From Nostoc cf. commune SO-36 (GTDB lineage: Bacteria > Cyanobacteriota > Cyanobacteriia > Cyanobacteriales > Nostocaceae), in the NCBI RefSeq assembly GCF_023734775.1, contig NZ_AP025732.1, forward strand, positions 3,664,501-3,728,500: DNA of 64,000 nucleotides. Direction: 5' to 3'. The notes beneath the pieces are model-generated. The model was not told the origin of the DNA and ran no database searches. It saw only the letters and a program-made list of their open reading frames with translations. Of this stretch, positions 40,865 through 50,699 are shown one piece after another. The first letter of the stretch is position 1, and the number at the start of each line of letters is the position of its first letter. Both the position numbers and the translations under genes were made by a program.

Positions 40865-40962
40865 TAATAGACATCTCCGAAAAAGAATGTAGAGACGTAG
40901 CACTGCTACGTCTCTACAAGGTTTCTGGGTAACGCATATTTAATTTCTGGAGATGTCTAATG
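40865..40962. mobile_element. 98-bp MITE copy 2
   Basis: Near-identical to 15595-15692, in the same orientation: TAATAGACATCTCC ... GGAGATGTCTAATG with the central GTAGAGACGTAGCA / TGCTACGTCTCTAC hairpin. Intergenic. Confidence 0.8.
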
Positions 40963-41201
40963 TTTAATGCCTAATGACCCCCTCCATGCCCAAAGTTATA
41001 TTTATTCGATTATGCAAATTAGATGTTTTCTAGCTTATTTTTGAACAAGTCTAATGTATGAGCAGTGGATATCAACACAAAATTTAATCCTAGTACTTGA
41101 GTGAATGGCACTAAGAAAAGGCGAAAGGCTTGTTTAACCTCGTTCCTAGTCTGAAGACTGGGAATGTATTCCAAGAGGCAGCAGCCTCCTCTTTCTTGAC
41201 C

Positions 41202-41459
41202 CTATGGTGTACACACAAGTTTCTTGACCTGCACCTTTAATGCATCGACCCGCACCTTTAATGCATCGACCTGCACCTTTGATGCATCAACCTGCACCTT
41301 TGATGCATCGACTTGCACCTTTAATGCATCGACTTGCACCTTTGATGCATCGACCTGCACCTTTAATGCATCGACTTGCACCTTTAATGCATCGACCTGC
41401 AAAAATTAACCTTCCCTATGTTACGCAACAACTCTAGAAGACTTGTGTGTACACCGTAG
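41202..41459. mobile_element. MITE E2, carries a 21-bp minisatellite
   Basis: Ends CTATGGTGTACACACAAGT and ACTTGTGTGTACACCGTAG match the E1/E3/E4 family. Flanks CTTTCTTGAC (left) and CTTTCTTGATCC (right) suggest a slightly decayed target duplication of about 10 bp. The interior is almost entirely the tandem array at 41226-41401. Confidence 0.75.
41226..41401. repeat. 21-bp minisatellite A (8 units plus a partial)
   Basis: Tandem units of consensus GACCTGCACCTTTRATGCATC with single-base variants. The 21-bp period keeps frames open; one minus-strand frame reads repeated VQVDALK heptads. A related array lies at 51061-51217. There are no spacers, so it is not CRISPR. Confidence 0.9.
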
Positions 41460-41584
41460 CTTTCTTGATCCAGAGGTGGAGCCTCCCAGAATGCGTTCCC
41501 GCCTGGAGCCTGGGAACGAGGCAACACAAGCCCGGATTTCTCACCACACCTCTTAAAGCCTGTGCAAGTGCCGGGGAGAAGTAA

Positions 41585-42909
41585 GGGACTTGCAAGAAAA
41601 TAAAATACCAGCCATTCTAGAAGAGAAGAAGCGGTGAACTGTCCGCGCCTAGTTTAAATATCTAGAATGGGAATCCCTCAATTCATGCTCACCGACACCA
41701 TCAAATCGACCTTTAAAGATGCAGCACAGAAACTGACTAGCAATCGCAAACGAGATTTCATGGCAAAAGTTACCGAAGATTACTTCGATAGTTCAGCACG
41801 CATTGCAGAAACCGTTATGGGATGGAATCGCCAGAGTGTGCAACTCGGCTTGCATGAAAGGCGGACGGGGATAGTCTGTGTAGAGAATTATCAGGCAAGG
41901 GGACGACACAATAGTATTGAGGTATTGCCCAACTTAGAAGCAGATATTCGTTCATTGGTGGATGCTCAAGCTCAAGCCGACCCTAAATTTCAATCGACCT
42001 TTCTGTATGCCCGCATTAGTGCCAGAGCAGTAAGAGAAGCATTAGTAAGTGTTCATGGCTATAACGAGAGCGAATTGCCATCTCGTCAAACTTGTGGAGA
42101 AATTCTCAATCGCTTAGGGTATCGCCTAAAAAAACACAAAAAACGAAACCCTTGAAAAAGATTCCGCAAACTGATGCCATTTTCGAGAATGTGTTCCGGG
42201 AGAATCAGGCATCAGATGAAAACCCCAAATCGTTTGCGTAGTGTCTATAGATACTAAAGCTAAGGTGAAGATTGGCAACCTTTCTAGAGGCGGTAAAGCT
42301 CGGACAATGGAGGCGAAAGCTGCTGATGACCACGATACACAGTGGTCATCAGTCTTAGTTCCCTTTGGCATTCTCAATACACATAATGACCAGCTATCGA
42401 TTTACTTGGGTCAGTCGGCGGAAACCAGTGATTTTATCGTCGATTGTTTAACCGCTTGGTGGCATGAGAATCAACACAATTACCTGGAACTTGATGAGTG
42501 GGTGATTGATCTTGATGGCGGTGCCGCTACTCGCAGTAACCGCACACAATTTATCAAACGCATGGTTGAGTTGTCTTGTGCAATTAATTTAAAAATTCGA
42601 CTGATTTATTATCCCCCTTACCATAGCAAGTACAATCCAATAGAGCGGTGTTGGGCTGCCTTGGAGAACTATTGGAATGGTGCGATTTTAGATTCTGTTG
42701 CCGCCGCAGCACAATGGGCCGCCAATATGACTTGGAAAGGAATTGCTCCCATTGTACATCTGGTTCAAACCACATATCACAAAGGAATCAAGGTTCTCTC
42801 GCAAGAGTTAGAACAATACCAACCCCAATGGCAGCGTTCTGAAACATTACCCAAATGGGATATTACTATTGTCCCTGTTTAGCTGGTACTTTATTTTCTT
42901 GCAAGTCCC
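41585..42909 (+). mobile_element. ISAzo13-like insertion sequence, copy B
   Basis: 1325 bp, nearly identical to copy A in inverted orientation. Same ends GGGACTTGCAAGAAAATAAA, with its own 3-bp duplication TAA (41582-41584 and 42910-42912). Inserted in repeat-rich non-coding DNA. Confidence 0.9.
41667..42882 (+). pseudogene. ISAzo13-like transposase, two frames plus lesions (copy B)
   Basis: ORF1 (41667-42155) is complete and ends NRLGYRLKKHKKRNP. ORF2 continues in the -1 frame across the A7 run at 42128-42134 as TQKTKPLKKIPQTDAIFE, as expected from the intact relative at 36557. ORF2 is itself broken near 42225-42236, where two bases are added relative to copy A (CGTTTGCGTAGTG versus CGTTGCGAGTG), and continues from a GTG at 42241 with all DDE residues. 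Neither copy is complete, but their consensus is. Confidence 0.85.
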
Positions 42910-43137
42910 TAAGTAAGAAGTTTTTACTCATTACTCATTACTCATTACTTCTCTTCTGCTCCATCAAACACCTTGAGCTTGTGAGAAATGCAACACAAGG
43001 CTTTGGACTTATCTTAGTGCCATTCGTACTTGAGTGTTGTGTTTTCAACAGTAGTAATTCACACCTCAGATAGCTGTTGAGAAAATATTTGCAGCTTAAA
43101 GTAGCAATTGTCTCAAAGATTCTTGAAGCAAGTAGAT

Positions 43138-44097
43138 ATGCAAACCAAACAACTTGGTAATTCGGAACTTCATATTACCCCAATTGGCTTTGGTGCTTGG
43201 GCGATTGGTGGAAGCGGGTGGGCTTTTGGTTGGGGAACCCAGGATGACCAGGACTCCATCGCAGCGATCAATCGCGCTCTCGATCTGGGTGTTAATTGGA
43301 TTGACACCGCAGCTATTTACGGTCTGGGGCATTCCGAGGAGGTTGTTGCTCAGGCACTCAAAGGTCGATCTAGTCGCCCCTACATCTTCACTAAATGCTC
43401 GATGATTTGGGATGAGAAGGGCGAAATCGGTCGCAGCCTCAAGGCGGATTCTGTGCGGCGGGAAGTTGAAGCAAGTTTGCGCCGACTCGACATTGAAACT
43501 ATCGACCTCTATCAGATTCATTGGCCCAACCCTGATTCAGACATTGAAGAAGGTTGGACAACTCTCTCTAAGCTTAAGGATGAAGGGAAGGTTCGCTATA
43601 TTGGGGTTTCTAACTTCAATGTAGAACAGTTGAAACGTGTCCAGGAGATTGCACCAGTTACCTCATTGCAACCACCTTATTCACTGGTGAAGCGCGATGT
43701 AGATAAGAAAATTCTACCTTTTTGTAAGGGAAATAACATAGGTGTAATTGTATATTCGCCAATGCAATCTGGGTTGCTCACAGAAAGATGACACCTGAGC
43801 GAATTGCCAATTTAGCAGATGATGATTGGCGCAAGAAGAGTGATGAGTTTCAGGAGCCGCGTCTATCTCGTAACCTGAAGCTGGTCGAGGTGTTGCAGCA
43901 CATTGCTCAACAACACGATCATCGCTCACCGGGTGAGGTAGCGATCGCTTGGACTTTAAACAATCCAGGGGTGACTGCTGCGATCGTTGGCGGCGCGCAA
44001 TCCAAAGCAGGTAGAAGGAATTATCGGTGCTGGTGAATTTCGTCTCAATCAGCAGGAACTAGATGAGATTGCCACTTTCCTACGCGAGAATCCATAA
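43138..44097 (+). pseudogene. Aldo/keto reductase, two frameshifts
   Basis: NADPH-dependent aldo/keto reductase (TIM barrel), related to general stress and sugar-aldehyde reductases. MQTKQLGNSELHITPIGFGAW start, catalytic Asp in NWIDTAAIYG, Tyr in DTAAIYGLGHSEE, Lys in FTKCSM, and HWPNPDSDIEEGW. One G is missing near 43783 (CTCACAGAAAG), shifting LLTGKMTPERIANL. One A is extra at 44004-44006, after GGAQSK. The C-terminus VEGIIGAGEFRLNQQELDEIATFLREN runs to 44097. An in-frame Met 30 bp upstream (43108) is less likely. Confidence 0.88.
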
Positions 44098-44279
44098 AAT
44101 ATCTGATTTTAGCAGACTGGAGAAACCCACGCTTAAAAGCGTGGGATGGCAACCAACGAAGCAGAAACTTTACAGCAGATTTCAAGGAAGGTGAAGTAGA
44201 CAAGCTGAGTCTCAAAAACAAGTTTAAAGCATATTTTTCTTCTGATTTCTGAATTCTGACTCCTAAATTATTCTTCAAT

Positions 44280-44940
44280 TCACTTTGTCCCTATACCAAT
44301 AATATGAGGACTAACAATCGGCAATTGTGCATCAAACCGCTCATAATTAACGCTGCTAAAACCAGCCTTTTCTAAGGCTATCCAAGTTTCTCTATCTGGA
44401 TGACAACCATCGCCTATCACTTTCCAAACCGGACTAATTGTATTTTGTAGGCGTCGTAATAAACTTCCTTCAGGTGCAGCAACGTGTTCAATAAATAAGA
44501 AACTGTCCACCTGGCTTAAGTACTCTTAAAATTGCTTGTAATGTATAATCTATATTCGGCACTGAACACAAAACTAAGGTACTAATAACTGTATCTATGC
44601 TATTATCTTCAGCATCTAACCATTCAGCATTTCCAATGCGGAGGTCGATGTTTAAACCCAGTTTTCGTGCTTGTTTTTTGAGATAGGAATGCATGTATGG
44701 ATTCGGTTCAATTCCTATCCAATGGATATCTTTAGGGTAATAAGGCAAGTTAGGGCCAGTTCCTGGGCCAATTTCTAACACTTTACCCTGAAGATTAGCA
44801 AAAAGAGAACGTTTGCGATCGCTCACAATTTTATCATACGTGCCGCTACTTTGAGCCATCATCCAGGCGAAAAAACGCTTACCAAACTTTGCATTAATCT
44901 GATTTGGTGAATCTCCAATAATTTGGTTTACAGTCATCAT
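44280..44940 (-). pseudogene. SAM-dependent methyltransferase, frameshifted
   Basis: Class I methyltransferase of the UbiE/phospholipid N-methyltransferase-like group. The first part (44488-44940) has motif I KVLEIGPGTGPNLPYYP and NAEWLDAEDNSIDTVISTLVLCSV, then VLKPGGQFL. One extra T in CTTATTT (plus AA at 44497-44498) moves FIEHVAAPEGSLLRRLQN and the C-terminus (ending 44280) to the next frame. Substrate unknown. Confidence 0.85.
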
Positions 44941-45094
44941 CCATTTCCTAATTTTTGAGGCTATAAATTGGTGTCACAAGCAACCATTTATAGCCTTAAG
45001 ATACGATACTTTATGTTTTTTAGACTTCATCCATTAGACTCACCCGATAGGATGATTTTTAATAATGCTCGGTTTTGGATTTTAAATATAAGAT

Positions 45095-45159
45095 GTCATT
45101 GCGAGTGAAGCGAAGCAATCCCAGAGACTTTGCGATTGCTTCGCTTCACTCGCAATGAC
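45095..45159. repeat. ATTGCGAG palindromic repeat, empty form
   Basis: GTCATTGCGAGTGAAGCG ... CGCTTCACTCGCAATGAC, a near-perfect inverted repeat around CAATCCCAGAGACTTTGCG. About 100 bp including flanks (TATTTATTTACGCCCATTTA) match 58370-58510 in inverted orientation, where an extra palindrome is inserted. Confidence 0.8.
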
Positions 45160-45277
45160 GGAACATATTATATTTATTTACGCCCATTTACTTAAAGGTT
45201 TTTTCTTTGCCCTATCCCATTCCCCTTTTCCCCTTAACCGACAAATATTAGGATGATTTTGATTAAAGATAACAAAG

Positions 45278-45300
45278 AGCGTTCCGCAATGAGGAACGCT
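45278..45300 (-). terminator. Hairpin terminator downstream of the 45.4-kb hypothetical gene
   Basis: Stem AGCGTTCC / GGAACGCT with a 7-nt loop, about 60 bp after the stop of the minus-strand gene. On that strand it is followed by CTTTGTT. Probable factor-independent terminator. Confidence 0.55.
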
Positions 45301-45362
45301 AGATTTTGGTAAACTCTGTTAAGATAATATAAATTTAAAAGAAAAATTGCTAGTTGCTAAAA

Positions 45363-45623
45363 TTAGGCATGGAGATTCGCTTGTTCTTGCAACCACGGGT
45401 CTACAGGTTGTCCATCCTTGCGGCGTAATTCAATTTCCACTACCATCACTTCTTTGGAACCAGGAGGCGCAGTTTTTTTATTGAAAATAATGTCATAATC
45501 TTCTGGATTGTGTTTGCGTTCTTTCAACCATTCCTGCACCTTAGTTGTAGCAAAAAATGATTGCCCTTGCTCAAACATTCGGGTAATGTGCAATTGCAAT
45601 GTATAAGGATTTATGCGACCCAT
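45363..45623 (-). CDS. Hypothetical protein, 86 residues
   Basis: Not recognised. Starts MGRINPYTLQLHITRMFEQGQSFFATTKVQEWLKERKHNPEDYDIIF and ends WLQEQANLHA, with balanced composition, no membrane segment and mixed alpha/beta look. The stand-alone gene with its own downstream hairpin and protein-like codon use supports reality. Flanked by long spacers on both sides. Confidence 0.65.
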   Translation of the reverse strand: MGRINPYTLQLHITRMFEQGQSFFATTKVQEWLKERKHNPEDYDIIFNKKTAPPGSKEVMVVEIELRRKDGQPVDPWLQEQANLHA

Positions 45624-45996
45624 TTTTACCGCCTTTGTTACGTGAATTTTAGGACAAGTAATCGCTTGACCTAGATAATCTAATATTAGTGCGAAGTACC
45701 GACACCTGACACTTCACGCATAGGTAGAAATTGCATATTCAACGCCCTACTAGTCTATCAAGTTTAAAATCATAGGTAAGCAAGTTCATAATAAGGACTA
45801 AAGTTCTTACTACAAACCATAATGTCAAAAATATAACTATCTTACCTACTGAAATTATACGTATAGCAAGGCACGAGAGAACGGATTTGTTAAGGATTAT
45901 TCAGCCTTTCTCTGTGCCTCGACAACATTTAACTACTTAATTCTGTTATAGATTGGAGAGAAGCACGCCGCTTCAAAAACTGACCAACAGACCGAG
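45624..45996. other. Intergenic promoter region of the TPR gene
   Basis: About 370 bp of divergent spacer. Nothing recognisable beyond AT-rich stretches. A GAGATGG context precedes the TPR gene start. Confidence 0.4.
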
Positions 45997-48066
45997 ATGG
46001 TTGTTATGAAGAGCAAAAATCAAGCTGTTTTCGCTTTAATTGTAAAAAGTACTATTGTATTTTTACCTTTACTGCTATCCCCTGGAATTGCCAGTGGACA
46101 ATCTACACCATTATCTTCCCCGACACTAACTCCTACTCCGGTGTTATCGACTCAGGAACGGGAAGAATTAGCGCGACTAAGAGCAGAAAAGCGAGTTCAA
46201 CAGCAAATTCAATCTGATTTTAAGAGCGCTTTTAGCCGTACAACTATTTTACTTGATGTTTGGCTAGTTATATTAAGTCTATTTCCAGTAGCAATCATTG
46301 GTTTATTATGGCTGCTGCGACGAGTGGTAATCCGGGAAATTGTTGATAGAGCAATGCAACAATTACGAGGCATGGAAGAATTGCAAAATCAGCTAACTAC
46401 TGTTAAACAAGAGGCTGAAAATATTATTCAAGAAGCTAAAAAAATAAATTATGAATTAGAACAGGAAACAACTGCTTTACAACAAAAAATTAAAAATGAA
46501 CAAGAGAATGTATCTATCTTGACATCTGAGCTAGATTTAGCTAAAGCACGGGTGTTAACTAGATTAGAAACTCAACTAAAAACATCTCAAGAAAATGTAG
46601 AAAAATTAGAGTCAAAATTTGCTTCTGGGCTATCTAAGTTAGAGTTTGATGCTCAACAACAAAGAGATATAGCACTGAATAATTTAGGAAACTTAGCATC
46701 TATAATAGCAGAGGATTTGTCTAAGTTAAAGTTAGGTGTGCAACAACAGCAAGAACTAGCAGTTTATGATTTAGAAATATCAAGGTCTGAGTTTGCTTCT
46801 CAAGTTTCGGAATGGCAGTCTGATGCTGAAAAGCAAAAGGATATAGCTTTTGAAAGCTTAACCAAATTGCAGTTAGACTTTGCTGAAAAGCTATCTGAAT
46901 TACAGTTAGATGCTCAAAAGCAGAAAGATATTACACTTGAAAATTTGGCAATATTCGATAAAGACTTGAAATTTCAATTATCTGAATTACAGATAGATGC
47001 TCAGGAACAAAAAAATAAAATTGTTGACAATTTAGCAGCATTGCAGTCAGAATTTACTGCTCAACTATCTGAATTACAAGTAGATGCTCAAAGGTGCAAA
47101 GAGTTAATTATTGAGAATTTAGAAAAATCTGGTTCTGAGTTTACTTCGCAATTTTCAGAATTACAATGGAATATTCAACAACAAAAGATTCTAATTTTAG
47201 AAAAGTTAGAAAGATTAGAAACTGAGTTTGTCTCTCAACTATCTGAATTACAATTGGATGCCCAAGAAAGAAAGGATCTCATCCTTCAAGAACTAACTGA
47301 AATTACACCTGAATCTATCTTAGAGATGGTGAATTCTGAAGTTAAGGAAGAAATACAAAAACAACCAGAATTCACTGTTGATGAATATGTACAACAGGGG
47401 GATGGGCTGTTTTCCCAAAGGCGTTATGAAGATGCGATCGCAGCTTATAATCAAGCGGTTAAAATCCAACCTGATGAACCTGTGGCTTGGTTAAAACGAG
47501 GTCTAACTCTGGGGAGGTTAAAACGTTACAAGGATGCGATCGCATCTTATGATAGAGCTATTCAGATTCAACCAGATTATCATCAAGCTTGGTGCGATCG
47601 CGGCGTTGCTTTTGGTAACTTACAACAACATCAGCAAGCCTTTGCCTCATTTGATAAAGCTACACAAATCAAGCCTGATGATGCCATTGCTTGGTTGAAT
47701 CGCGGTCTTTCGTTAGTAGCATTAGACCAATACGAAGAAGCAATAGTGTCTCTAGATAAAGCTTTAGAATTCCAACCCGATTCTCCCAAAATCTGGGATA
47801 AACGTGGTTATACTTTAGTAAGATTGGGACGCGATGATGAAGCGATCGCTAGTTTTAACAAAGCTTTAGAAATTAAGCCAGATTATGCCAGTGCCCATTA
47901 CAACAAAGCAGCCTGTTACGCACTGCAAAGACAAGTTGACCGATGTTTGTTAACTTTGCAACAAGCAATTGAGCTTAATCCTAAGTATAAAGAAGACGCA
48001 GCAAGTGACCTAGATTTTGATGAGATTGCCGACGATGAGCGTTTTAAGCAATTGGTTGCAGAGTAA
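45997..48066 (+). CDS. Membrane-anchored coiled-coil TPR protein
   Basis: 689 residues: hydrophobic N-terminus resembling a signal peptide (to about A33, IASGQS), a Pro/Thr-rich spacer, one membrane helix (about 84-107, LLDVWLVILSLFPVAIIGLLWLL), and a long coiled coil (about 115-445). The coiled coil contains repeats of about 30 residues of the type QLSELQLDAQ-x-QKD-x-x-LENL (about eight copies). It ends in six TPR units (about 465-670, for example YEDAIAAYNQAVKIQPDEPVAWLKRG). Likely a scaffold presenting TPRs for protein binding. The internal repeats suggest expansion by duplication. Met-4 is an alternative start. Confidence 0.88.
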   Translation: MVVMKSKNQAVFALIVKSTIVFLPLLLSPGIASGQSTPLSSPTLTPTPVLSTQEREELARLRAEKRVQQQIQSDFKSAFSRTTILLDVWLVILSLFPVAIIGLLWLLRRVVIREIVDRAMQQLRGMEELQNQLTTVKQEAENIIQEAKKINYELEQETTALQQKIKNEQENVSILTSELDLAKARVLTRLETQLKTSQENVEKLESKFASGLSKLEFDAQQQRDIALNNLGNLASIIAEDLSKLKLGVQQQQELAVYDLEISRSEFASQVSEWQSDAEKQKDIAFESLTKLQLDFAEKLSELQLDAQKQKDITLENLAIFDKDLKFQLSELQIDAQEQKNKIVDNLAALQSEFTAQLSELQVDAQRCKELIIENLEKSGSEFTSQFSELQWNIQQQKILILEKLERLETEFVSQLSELQLDAQERKDLILQELTEITPESILEMVNSEVKEEIQKQPEFTVDEYVQQGDGLFSQRRYEDAIAAYNQAVKIQPDEPVAWLKRGLTLGRLKRYKDAIASYDRAIQIQPDYHQAWCDRGVAFGNLQQHQQAFASFDKATQIKPDDAIAWLNRGLSLVALDQYEEAIVSLDKALEFQPDSPKIWDKRGYTLVRLGRDDEAIASFNKALEIKPDYASAHYNKAACYALQRQVDRCLLTLQQAIELNPKYKEDAASDLDFDEIADDERFKQLVAE

Positions 48067-48103
48067 AAATCTAATAATTGGGCATTCTTGCTCCCCCTGC
48101 TCC

Positions 48104-48859
48104 CTACTCCCCACTCCCCCAACTTGAATTTTGCTCCCCAGACATTGCTTTGAGTTTAGATGTAAAAGAGTCAGTGCGATCGCTTTTTTCGGGAGTAAAT
48201 TGTCCAATTGGGGCATGAATAGCAGCAGGTGGGAGCAGCTTCGGCTGTCGTTGATGATGGCTTGCTGATGAATAAGGCGATGGACTTTCTGGTGAAGTTT
48301 GCCTTTGGCTGACAGCAGAGGATAGCTGGAGGGTTTTCGCAGAGGGAAATTTCCCAGACAGAGGGGACTTTAAGACAGTTTTATGATCTCTATCTTCCTG
48401 CTCTTCTTCTTGACTCAAAGATGTCCTTGGTTCAGAACTGTTGAGTTGTAGAGTTGCCGTATTGCTGTATTGATAGCCATTACGAATTTTAGCTGGTGGT
48501 AATTGAGGACTTGTTATCTCTACAGTGGGGTTTTTCTTCGCTGGCGATAGGCTTGGTGCAAGCGATGAGGTTAAGCTTTGGGGAAATTTGCTACAAATCA
48601 TCCGTTCAAATTCCATGTTGAAATGATATGTAGCCTGATCCCGGCGCTGCCAAAATACTAATATTTGCTGCACGGAAACCGCTTTATAACGACCTTGATA
48701 TAGCGCCTCAATCACTGCCAGGTGTAGCCAATTCAGGGGGTACTGCGTTTGCCAACGCTCAACTAGCTCATTGGCAGTATAGCCACTGAGATCAAAACTA
48801 TAGTTAATTAATAAGGCGATCGCTAAGTTGGCAGAAGTATCTGGAAGTGTTGTTAACAT
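48104..48859 (-). CDS. Hypothetical cyanobacterial protein
   Basis: 251 residues from ATG 48859 (a TTG seven codons upstream is possible). The N-terminal about 85 residues form a compact helical domain (LAIALLINYSFDLSGYTANELVERWQTQYPLNWLHLAVIEALYQGRYKAVSVQQILVFWQRR ... EFERMICSKFP), probably the conserved part. The rest is low-complexity, Ser/Pro/Gln-rich and likely disordered. Function unknown. Convergent with the TPR gene, stop 38 bp away. Confidence 0.75.
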   Translation of the reverse strand: MLTTLPDTSANLAIALLINYSFDLSGYTANELVERWQTQYPLNWLHLAVIEALYQGRYKAVSVQQILVFWQRRDQATYHFNMEFERMICSKFPQSLTSSLAPSLSPAKKNPTVEITSPQLPPAKIRNGYQYSNTATLQLNSSEPRTSLSQEEEQEDRDHKTVLKSPLSGKFPSAKTLQLSSAVSQRQTSPESPSPYSSASHHQRQPKLLPPAAIHAPIGQFTPEKSDRTDSFTSKLKAMSGEQNSSWGSGE

Positions 48860-48988
48860 GGGGCTATTAGCTTTCGGCAATAGGTCTAAGATTTGTCACC
48901 CATCGCATATTAGCCTAACGTGCTTTTAACTACATGGTTTTTTTCCACGAGTTACTAAGCTGATAAGCAGTGTTTCCTATTCTACTTG

Positions 48989-50539
48989 TCAACCTCTAGA
49001 ATGCAACCCTACATAGACAGATTTAATCGCAGATGTTCGCCCAATGGCAACTAATGCCTGATAAATCATTACTGCAACTTCGGCGCGTGTTGCTTCCCGT
49101 AAAGGTGCAAGTAGTTTGGGATCTGGGTAATTGACGATAATTTTTTGTTGTGTAGCAGTAGCAACGGCTTTTCGGGCATAGTCGGGGATGGTATGACGAT
49201 CGCTATATACTTCTAAAACATCACTATCAACTGCTGGTAGTCCCAGCCCGTATACTAGGGAGACAATCACCTGTAATCGTTGCACATTGTGATCGGGGCG
49301 GAAAGTGCGATCGCTAAATCCGCCAACAAAGCCACCGCTAGCCGCGATTTGGATAGCCCTATAAGCCCAAAAATCCTTGGGTACATCTGTAAAATCAGAT
49401 GCCGAGATTTTGGGAAATGGGTTAAAAGCGATCGCTACCAGAGATGCATACTGGGCGCGAGTCATAGATTTATCTGGCTGATAGTTACCATTGGCAAAAA
49501 CATGAGTTAAATCCATGCTCACTAATGCCTGAATAAATGGTTCTGCCCAATGCCCATCTAGTTCGGGAGACGCGGGGAGGGGAGAGGGAAAGGGGAGCTT
49601 TTGAGATGGAGACTCTATTGGGTTGTCAGAAAAACGGGTGTTAACTGTTACTTCATTAGCGGGGATCAATTCTATCAAACCTTTGATTAAAGAAGGATTG
49701 AATTGATTACCTACGGAAACTAGCTTTTCTCCGGTAGCATTATACAAATCAAATTCATTTTGATCACGAAAAATATTATCGCCGGGATCTTCGGTATTGC
49801 CTAAATCTGGAACTGCATTGCCATTGACTAATAGACCACCTTGGGTATTTTTAGTAATGAGATTTTGACGTAGCACAGGTTGGGCGTTGCGAGAAAGTGC
49901 GATCGCCGTGCGATTTTCTGATAATTTATTATTGGCGATCGTAGGAGCGGCAAAGTCACTAATTGCTATGCCCAAGGGGTTTCTTTCAAATACATTCTCT
50001 ACTACTTCTCCCTGGCTATGACCTGCCATCACTAACCCGCTAGCAGTATTTTGCACAAATATGTTATTTAAAATTGTGGGTTTGGCAGTACCAGTGGTAA
50101 ACACACCTTCCCGCCCACAGCTGCTAAAAGTATTGTTAGCTAAAGTGGGTGCAGCCGATTCAATCCAGATACCAGTACCTTTGACTGACGGATTGGTAAC
50201 AGTTACACCTAAAAGACTGGCATTATCTACCAAAAGCAGCGTAATATTCTGCATACCAAAGCTAGGGCTTTGATACTCGCCACTCCCGGAAATTACGATC
50301 CCTGCGCCTTTGTTAGCTTCGTTACCTACCACTGTCGCCCCTCCAGGGATAACCAGTGGGAACACCTCATCATTAGCGCTGCTGTAAATCCCCGATTCCA
50401 GATGAATTATCGTGGGCATCTTGGTTACTTTTAAGGCACGGGTGAGGCTTTTAAACGGACTCAACCGTGAACCAGTATTGGTATCATTCCCTGTCATAGG
50501 GTTGACATAGAGTGTGACAACGAGGATAGAGTTCACCAT
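48989..50539 (-). CDS. DUF1565 beta-helix protein with SLH domains
   Basis: 516 residues. A DUF1565 start (TLYVNPMTGNDTNTGSRLSPFKSLTRAL) leads into a right-handed parallel beta-helix with periodic N-x-F/I turns (NNTFSSCGREGVFT, NNIFVQNTASGLV, ENVFERNPLGIA). Then a Pro/Ser linker and three S-layer homology repeats (about 335-510: DLTHVFANGNYQPDKSMTRAQYASLVA, FTDVPKDFWAYRAIQIAA, YARKAVATATQQKII). SLH domains attach to the cell wall or outer surface. No obvious signal peptide, so the start may be further upstream or export non-classical. Confidence 0.9.
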   Translation of the reverse strand: MVNSILVVTLYVNPMTGNDTNTGSRLSPFKSLTRALKVTKMPTIIHLESGIYSSANDEVFPLVIPGGATVVGNEANKGAGIVISGSGEYQSPSFGMQNITLLLVDNASLLGVTVTNPSVKGTGIWIESAAPTLANNTFSSCGREGVFTTGTAKPTILNNIFVQNTASGLVMAGHSQGEVVENVFERNPLGIAISDFAAPTIANNKLSENRTAIALSRNAQPVLRQNLITKNTQGGLLVNGNAVPDLGNTEDPGDNIFRDQNEFDLYNATGEKLVSVGNQFNPSLIKGLIELIPANEVTVNTRFSDNPIESPSQKLPFPSPLPASPELDGHWAEPFIQALVSMDLTHVFANGNYQPDKSMTRAQYASLVAIAFNPFPKISASDFTDVPKDFWAYRAIQIAASGGFVGGFSDRTFRPDHNVQRLQVIVSLVYGLGLPAVDSDVLEVYSDRHTIPDYARKAVATATQQKIIVNYPDPKLLAPLREATRAEVAVMIYQALVAIGRTSAIKSVYVGLHSRG

Positions 50540-50699
50540 TGATAGTTGAGAGTCAATTGTTTAATTATGACAATCTTGAAGAAGAATTCAGGAGTCAGAA
50601 TTCATGCTGAATTCTGTTCGATAAATAACACTACTTGTAGCAAACTTTTTCAAAGTACTACCTTTGTGCGTAGAAAATATATCCACGTTACTTTTTTTT

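Noticed and set aside
41226..41401. Possible CRISPR array (and the similar 51061-51217)
   Set aside because: The 21-bp units are directly adjacent with no unique spacers, and no cas genes are near. These are minisatellites.
31399..42909. Composite transposon formed by IS copies A and B
   Set aside because: Each copy has its own different 3-bp duplication (CTA, TAA), so they inserted separately.
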